Positions 7,277 through 10,849 of a stretch of DNA of 10,849 bases are shown here, piece after piece. Source of the stretch: an uncultured bacterium (lineage in GTDB: Bacteria > Planctomycetota > Phycisphaerae > Phycisphaerales > UBA1924); assembly GCA_938003595.1 (NCBI GenBank), contig CALKYH010000289.1, positions 1 through 10,849 on the forward strand, in the 5' to 3' direction. Below the pieces are notes generated by a model. That model was not told where the DNA came from. It searched no databases and saw only the letters and a program-made list of their open reading frames with translations. The translations under genes and the position numbers were made by a program. Positions within the stretch are counted from its first letter, which is position 1. Every line of letters starts with the position of its first letter.

Positions 7277-8404
7277 TCAGGCGCCGAGTTCGTCGAGCCG
7301 ACGCAGGATCGACGCCCTGATCCTCGCGGCCGTCTGGTTATAGGCGTCCTGCGACATCCCCAGCGGATCCGAGATGTCCCGCCCCTCCGGGTCCAGCAGG
7401 AACGCCCGCCCCTGCGTCGAGGGGTCCATCGAGAGAATCGCCGCCAGGTGCGCCGGGGTCATCGCGTAGATCACCTCCGCCTCGTTCAGCAGCTCCCTCG
7501 TCAGGGGGCGCGAGGAGTGCCGCCCCGGCTCCACCCCCAGCCCGTGCAGCGCAGCGACCGCCTCGTCCGTGGCCGGCATCCCCGGGAACGCGCCCACCCC
7601 CGCCGACACCGCCCGCGTCTGCACCACGCCCGCCGGCCGCTTGGCCAGCAGGTCCCGCGCGATCGCCTCCGCCATGGGGCTGCGGCAGGTGTTCCCCGAG
7701 CACACGAACAGGATCATCCTCGACATCGCCCGCTCCACCCTTCGCGATTCCAGCGCGCCCTCGTGCGTCACCCTGTACCCGCCCCCGCGCAGCAGCCGCA
7801 CATGCGTAGACCCGCGCCGCCACATCGTCGGCCCGCCATCCAGGAGGATCGCGACCTCTCGCCGCGCATCGTCGCTCAGGTCCGCATCCCCAGGCGCCTC
7901 GATCGGCGCCCCGCGCGACGGCGCCCCCGCCCCGACCACCGCGCCGCCCGCCTCGCGCAGCAGCCCGCGGCACGCCTCGTCCGACGGCGCCCGCAAGGAC
8001 ACCACCTCGCCGTCGTCGATCACCCCCGGCCCCACGCCCAGCCCGTCGCGCAGGCGCGCCAGGTCCGCAGGCGCCCGCTCGATGGCGAAGGTCACCGGCC
8101 CGGGCAGCAGCCGGGTCATCAGGCGCACATGCACCGCGTCGGTCAGCGCCAGGCGCTGCATCGCGTCGTCCACATCCGGCGAATGCCAGGTCAGCGCGGC
8201 GCCCGCCGGGACCCCCGCCAGGCGCCTCGCCGCCTCGACCGCCGATCCATGCAACGCCGAGGCGAACAGGCCGTAGACGGTCTCGGTGGGCCCGATCACC
8301 AGCCCCCCGGCCCGCAGCGCCTCGCCCGCTCGGCGCAGCGCCGCCCGCCGATCGTCGGCGTTGGCGTTCCGAAGGTCGATGCGTTCGAGCGGCACGGGCC
8401 CCAT
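7277..8404 (-). CDS. Fusion of a divergent Sua5/YrdC-like domain with a YwlE-type low-molecular-weight phosphatase
   Basis: This 375-residue product has two domains. Residues 1 to about 215 follow the Sua5/YrdC fold that makes threonylcarbamoyl-AMP for tRNA t6A: GPTETVYGL (38-46), PGPVTFAIE (101-109), VSLRAP (135-140) and LLDGGP (187-192). However, the usual lysine-arginine KGRP motif is replaced by LAGVP near 63-67, and the SAN motif by GAPSRG (160-165), so catalysis is doubtful. Residues about 227-375 are a complete LMW phosphatase: P-loop CSGNTCRS with Cys235 and Arg241, and the general-acid loop DISDPLG with Asp346. Threonine 239 in the loop is the residue type seen in the B. subtilis protein-arginine phosphatase YwlE, whereas tyrosine phosphatases usually have CLGNICRS. 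Dephosphorylation of protein arginine is therefore more likely than of tyrosine, by inference. The ATG at 8404 has no clear ribosome site. rpiB follows 24 bp on. Confidence 0.88.
   Translation of the reverse strand: MGPVPLERIDLRNANADDRRAALRRAGEALRAGGLVIGPTETVYGLFASALHGSAVEAARRLAGVPAGAALTWHSPDVDDAMQRLALTDAVHVRLMTRLLPGPVTFAIERAPADLARLRDGLGVGPGVIDDGEVVSLRAPSDEACRGLLREAGGAVVGAGAPSRGAPIEAPGDADLSDDARREVAILLDGGPTMWRRGSTHVRLLRGGGYRVTHEGALESRRVERAMSRMILFVCSGNTCRSPMAEAIARDLLAKRPAGVVQTRAVSAGVGAFPGMPATDEAVAALHGLGVEPGRHSSRPLTRELLNEAEVIYAMTPAHLAAILSMDPSTQGRAFLLDPEGRDISDPLGMSQDAYNQTAARIRASILRRLDELGA
7724..7736 (-). promoter_or_regulatory. Possible internal translation start for a free phosphatase
   Basis: Within the fusion, the minus strand has GGAG at 7736-7733, then 6 nt, then an in-frame ATG at 7726 (Met227). 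A product from there would be 149 residues, close to the length of stand-alone LMW phosphatases, and would begin just before the first beta strand (MILFVCSGN). The spacing is good, and the fusion's own ATG at 8404 has no such site. This may be chance in GC-rich DNA, or a remnant of an earlier two-gene state. Confidence 0.35.
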
Positions 8405-8485
8405 TGTGGGCGCAACAGCCCGGAGAATCCACGCCGCATCCCGTCCCCTACAGTGTCCCAGCCCCCGCGAGCGAGCCTCCCGACC
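8405..8485. promoter_or_regulatory. Divergent intergenic region between the Sua5-phosphatase fusion and the prepilin gene
   Basis: These 81 bp separate two outward-facing genes, so promoters for both must lie here or overlap the coding starts. Rightwards, TACAGT at 8449-8454 resembles a -10 box (4 of 6 positions), but there is no convincing -35 and no Shine-Dalgarno before the ATG at 8486. Leftwards, no good box is seen. No operator-like palindrome is obvious. Confidence 0.3.
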
Positions 8486-9148
8486 ATGACGCCGCCCACC
8501 GGAACACGAGCCCGAACCACCCGCGGCGCCCGGCGCCCGGGCTTCACGCTGCTCGAGCTGCTGGTCGTCATCGGGATCATCGCCATCCTCATCTCGATCA
8601 CGCTGCCGGCCATCTCCGGCGCCCGCGAGTCCGCTCAGCGCGTCAAGTGCCTGGCCAACCTCAAGGGCCTCGGCGTCGGCGTCGCCGTGTTCCTCAACGA
8701 GTCGCAGGACAAGTTCCTGCCCTACTGCCTGCCGCTGGATGACTCCAGCGTCTTCGGCCCCGCCGACCCCACCCCCGGCCAGGCCAACCCCGGCGGCGTG
8801 CTGGCCACCTTTGGCCCCATGCTGGACTCGATCGAGGTCATGATCTGCCCCTCCGACAAGGACATCCCTCCCCAGCTCTCCCAGGACGAGGTCGTCGGCC
8901 TGCACTGCTCGTACGAGTACTGGGCCGGCTCGCTCATGCTGGCGCGGGAGATCTTCCGCGACGACAAGAACCCCGCCATCGCCGTCACCCGCTTCTACGA
9001 GAACAACCCCAACTTCCCCGTCTTCGCCGACTCCGCCGAGCGCCACCCCGGCGGGCAGGAGTACGACAAGAACGCCCTCTACTACTCCGACTGGCGCGCC
9101 GACTGGCTCCGTCTGAATCCCGAGGACTCCGTCGGCCCCGACTCCTGA
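8486..9148 (+). CDS. Prepilin-type N-terminal cleavage/methylation protein (DUF1559-like pseudopilin)
   Basis: The 220-residue protein has a class-III signal. A basic leader (RTTRGARRPG) is cut by prepilin peptidase after Gly19, leaving phenylalanine first and glutamate at position +5 (FTLLELLVVIGIIAILISIT). The hydrophobic helix that follows anchors the protein and would pack into a pilus-like fibre. Next come the ARESAQRVKCLANLKGLG helix and a beta-rich part with CPSDKD, both typical of the large planctomycete family with a late H-X9-DG motif. Here that motif is loose: RHPGG is followed by YYSDW, with no Asp-Gly. Total length is on the short side for the family. The ATG at 8486 is chosen because it gives a normal short basic leader; no ribosome site is visible. 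The next gene begins 16 bp later, suggesting a two-gene operon. Such proteins are numerous in planctomycetes and their individual roles are mostly unknown. Confidence 0.92.
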   Translation: MTPPTGTRARTTRGARRPGFTLLELLVVIGIIAILISITLPAISGARESAQRVKCLANLKGLGVGVAVFLNESQDKFLPYCLPLDDSSVFGPADPTPGQANPGGVLATFGPMLDSIEVMICPSDKDIPPQLSQDEVVGLHCSYEYWAGSLMLAREIFRDDKNPAIAVTRFYENNPNFPVFADSAERHPGGQEYDKNALYYSDWRADWLRLNPEDSVGPDS

Positions 9149-9164
9149 GCAGGACAAGCGCCCC

Positions 9165-9884
9165 ATGCCCAGAGCCAACCCACTCGCCGGCCTCTCGAAG
9201 CAGACCTCCATGATGCTCGGCGGCGTCGTCGCGCTCATCGGCGTCCTCGGCGGCGGCGCCATGGCCTGGAGCGCCCTGCGACCGATCAACGCCCCCGACG
9301 CCCTGCGCGACCCCATGCGCGATGTCCTGGGCTTCGCGCTCCTCAGCGACGACTTCAACAAGCTTCCCATCGACGAGCGCATCAAGCTCGTCATGGACCT
9401 GGCCACGCGCCTGCAGGGCATGGGCGGGGGAGACTCCGCGCTGCTCGCGTCCTTCGCCGCGGGCATCCGGGGCGAGGCCCGCGACCGCCTCGAGCGCAAT
9501 GTCCGCACCCTCGGCGTGGACATGATGACCAACTACGCCGCGAAGTACGCCGCCGTCCCCGAGGCCGACCGCGCCGCCTTCATCGACGCCACGGCGGTCG
9601 AATGGTCCAAGATGATGGAGCAGCTCACCGGCCAGGCCCGCGAGGTGGACGACGCCCAGCGCCTGCAGGAGATGAAGGACCAGGCCGAACGCGACGCCGA
9701 ACGCGCCCAGCGCAACACTCGCCCCATGACCGCCGACGGCGCGGCCAACTTCTTCCAGATGATGCAGGACGACATCGGCGCCTACGCCGACCCCAACCAG
9801 CGCGCCCAGACCGCGCGGTTCTTCCGCGACATGACCCGCCAACTCCGCGGCCGCGACATCGAAACCAACCAGCCCAAGCGCTGA
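9165..9884 (+). CDS. Hypothetical single-helix membrane protein
   Basis: I do not recognise this 239-residue protein. It has a short N-terminus and one transmembrane helix at about 17-36 (MLGGVVALIGVLGGGAMAW). A soluble region follows that is mostly helical and rich in Ala, Arg, Asp, Glu and Met. Residues about 155-186 (QAREVDDAQRLQEMKDQAER and beyond) could form a short coiled coil. The C-terminus is charged (RQLRGRDIETNQPKR). The basic N-terminus and helix fit either an uncleaved anchor with the body outside, or the reverse; topology cannot be fixed by eye. An AGGA lies about 10 nt before the ATG. It follows the prepilin gene by 16 bp on the same strand and is probably co-transcribed, so it may help assemble or anchor that pseudopilin, but this rests on position alone. 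Codon use is like the neighbours, which supports a real gene. Confidence 0.8.
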   Translation: MPRANPLAGLSKQTSMMLGGVVALIGVLGGGAMAWSALRPINAPDALRDPMRDVLGFALLSDDFNKLPIDERIKLVMDLATRLQGMGGGDSALLASFAAGIRGEARDRLERNVRTLGVDMMTNYAAKYAAVPEADRAAFIDATAVEWSKMMEQLTGQAREVDDAQRLQEMKDQAERDAERAQRNTRPMTADGAANFFQMMQDDIGAYADPNQRAQTARFFRDMTRQLRGRDIETNQPKR

Positions 9885-9888
9885 CCCC

Positions 9889-9931
9889 CCTCTCCCGATC
9901 GGCTCTGCGAGCGGGAGAGGCCGGGTGAGGG
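9889..9931. repeat. GC-rich palindromic repeat, copy 1 (REP-like)
   Basis: CCTCTCCCG (9889-9897) pairs perfectly with CGGGAGAGG (9912-9920) over a 14-nt loop, and is followed by CCGGGTGAGGG. It begins 4 bp after the stop of the hypothetical gene. The CCCTCTCCC ... GGGAGAGGG ... GTGAGGG layout is that of a dispersed intergenic palindrome seen in many high-GC genomes. It could slow or stop transcription, or protect the mRNA 3' end, but it has no T-tract. Confidence 0.6.
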
Positions 9932-9971
9932 CTACGGGCTTCGCTCTGTCTTCTACTCCGCCTCTGCTCAT

Positions 9972-10009
9972 CCCCCTCTCCCCTTGGGGGAGAGGGCCGG
10001 GGAGAGGGG
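9972..10009. repeat. GC-rich palindromic repeat, copy 2 (REP-like)
   Basis: CCCTCTCCCC (9974-9983) pairs with GGGGAGAGGG (9987-9996) over a TTG loop, giving a 10-bp perfect stem, followed by CCGGGGAGAGGGG. It shares the stem core and right-hand tail of copy 1, 83 bp to its left, but has a short loop. The two copies are in the same orientation. The stretch between them (9932-9971) shows no gene. Confidence 0.65.
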
Positions 10010-10122
10010 TCGTCAGCGCCGCTCACTCCCGACCTTCGGAGTTTCTCCTTGCACTGTCACCTCCGCGTGGCACAATGCACCTGCACAAGGCCTCCGAGTC
10101 TCCAGGTCCGGGAACCACGCCC

Positions 10123-10849
10123 ATGCCGATCCGTCCCCTCGCCGTCACCGCCGCCGCGACGCTGTTGAGTTCCGCCGCGCTCGCGGGGGGATTGCAGAAC
10201 GGCTGGAAGTCCTTCCGCGATCCGACGATCCAGGACTACGGCTACGAGTGGGCCAAGGTCGGGCACGCGGGGAACGCGGACTGGGTGAGCCAGAGCGATC
10301 CGTTCCATACGGTCAGGGTCGGGGGCGTCGACCACCGCTACCGCATCGCCAAGACCGAAGTCACCAACCGGCAGTACTTCGAATTTGTGCAGGCATATGC
10401 TCCTTTTGTCGCCCCGGGAGCCGGAAGTTCGTTCGAGTTTACGGGGACAGGCATCGGACTGTCGGGCGGAGGCGGTTACTCGCTCACTCAGGAAACCGCC
10501 GAGCACGGCGCCGAGGTCGGCTGGCGCTTCGCGGCCCGCTATGTGAACTGGCTGCACAACAACAAGGTCAACGAGGCCTGGGCCTTCGAATCCGGGGTCT
10601 ACGACACCAGCACCTTCGGCACGGTCGGCATCCCGGCCACCGAGCAGCGCGAACGCTCCGAGGGCGCACGCTACTTTCTTCCCACCAAGGACGAATGGGT
10701 CAAGGCCGTGCATTTCGACCCCGACCGCTACGGCGAGGGCCAGGAGGGGTACTGGCTGTACACCTACTCGGCGGACACCGCGCCGGTTCCGGGCGCCCCC
10801 GGCGTGCCCGGCGCGCAGACCAATCGCGGCGCCGGCTTCACCGTCCCCA
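10123..10849 (+). CDS. Secreted SUMF1/formylglycine-generating-enzyme-like protein, 3' end beyond the window
   Basis: 242 codons are visible. A Sec signal peptide (IRPLAVTAAATLLSSAALA, cleavage likely after Ala21) sends the protein out of the cytoplasm. The mature part matches the SUMF1/EgtB/PvdO fold: RIAKTEVTNRQYFEFV near 74-89, AARYVNWLHN near 137-146, and RYFLPTKDEWVKAVHFDP near 183-200, then GYWLYTYSAD. True formylglycine enzymes oxidise a sulfatase cysteine and need cysteines near the C-terminus, which lie outside the window; many secreted planctomycete relatives lack them and have unknown roles. An in-frame ATG 16 codons earlier (10075) would add a polar stretch before the signal peptide, so 10123 is preferred. 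Part of the gene (about 10380-10450) has more A/T and third-position T than its neighbours. It stands apart from the upstream pair by 238 bp and probably has its own promoter. Confidence 0.88.
   Translation, partial: MPIRPLAVTAAATLLSSAALAGGLQNGWKSFRDPTIQDYGYEWAKVGHAGNADWVSQSDPFHTVRVGGVDHRYRIAKTEVTNRQYFEFVQAYAPFVAPGAGSSFEFTGTGIGLSGGGGYSLTQETAEHGAEVGWRFAARYVNWLHNNKVNEAWAFESGVYDTSTFGTVGIPATEQRERSEGARYFLPTKDEWVKAVHFDPDRYGEGQEGYWLYTYSADTAPVPGAPGVPGAQTNRGAGFTVP

Noticed and set aside
6746..8485. Upstream extension of the prepilin frame on the plus strand
   Set aside because: It encodes an Arg/Pro/His-rich antisense product across rpiB and the phosphatase fusion, and a class-III signal leader must be short.
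8405..9532. Upstream extension of the Sua5-phosphatase frame on the minus strand, antisense to the prepilin and hypothetical genes
   Set aside because: The Sua5-like fold begins just after the ATG at 8404. The extension is a low-complexity mirror of the plus-strand pseudopilin gene, as is common in GC-rich DNA.
8985..9971. Minus-strand open frame opposite the hypothetical gene at 9165-9884
   Set aside because: Its product is Gly/Val/Ala/Glu-rich with no motif, it covers the REP-like repeat, and the plus-strand gene has a membrane helix and neighbour-like codon use.
10068..10087. Sigma-54-like TGGCAC followed by CTGCAC upstream of the SUMF1-like gene
   Set aside because: The spacing between the two elements is wrong for a -24/-12 promoter, and no activator site is visible.
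10057..10713. Minus-strand open frame opposite the SUMF1-like gene
   Set aside because: The plus strand has a signal peptide and clear SUMF1 motifs; the minus-strand frame is a shadow.

Overview
The window is very GC-rich DNA that looks chromosomal and tightly packed, with the third codon position mostly G or C. The best guess for the source is a planctomycete, probably class Phycisphaerae. The clues are a DUF1559-like, pseudopilin-headed secreted protein, a secreted SUMF1-type protein, a large VWA membrane protein of the BatA type, a coiled-coil membrane protein with an REYHDAIKRYF-like tail, and scarce Shine-Dalgarno sequences. This assignment is an inference from protein style; there is no rRNA or marker gene here.

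Left block (1 to 6603, all minus strand, so it reads right to left). Four genes are packed as one likely operon. They encode a 596-residue membrane and coiled-coil protein of unknown function (6603 to 4813), a secreted ABC-transporter substrate-binding protein of the Fe3+/FbpA-like type (4760 to 3690), a 12-helix ABC permease fused in frame to a six-repeat NHL beta-propeller (3693 to 1099), and a VWA-domain membrane protein that runs off the left edge (from 1102). The last three genes are joined by two ATGA start/stop overlaps, which suggests translational coupling. No ABC ATPase gene is present in the window.

Middle block (6788 to 8404, minus strand). A single reading frame fuses a divergent Sua5/YrdC-like domain to a low-molecular-weight phosphatase whose P-loop reads CSGNTCRS. 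That is the YwlE (protein-arginine phosphatase) form. rpiB follows 24 bp downstream. The order Sua5-like, YwlE-like, RpiB matches the ywlC-ywlE-ywlF order of Bacillus subtilis. The fused frame also has a plausible internal start that would give a free phosphatase.

Right block (8486 to 10849, plus strand). A divergent gap of 81 bp leads to a prepilin-type protein (8486 to 9148) and, 16 bp later, a one-helix hypothetical protein (9165 to 9884). A 238-bp spacer follows, holding two related GC-rich palindromes of the CCCTCTCCC/GGGAGAGGG kind. The window ends inside a secreted SUMF1/formylglycine-generating-enzyme-like gene (from 10123).

The most unusual items are the permease-NHL fusion, which carries what looks like a complete lipoprotein signal at the junction, and the Sua5-like/arginine-phosphatase fusion, which appears to have lost the Sua5 active-site motifs. 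No tRNA, rRNA, CRISPR array, transposase, integrase or att site was seen.
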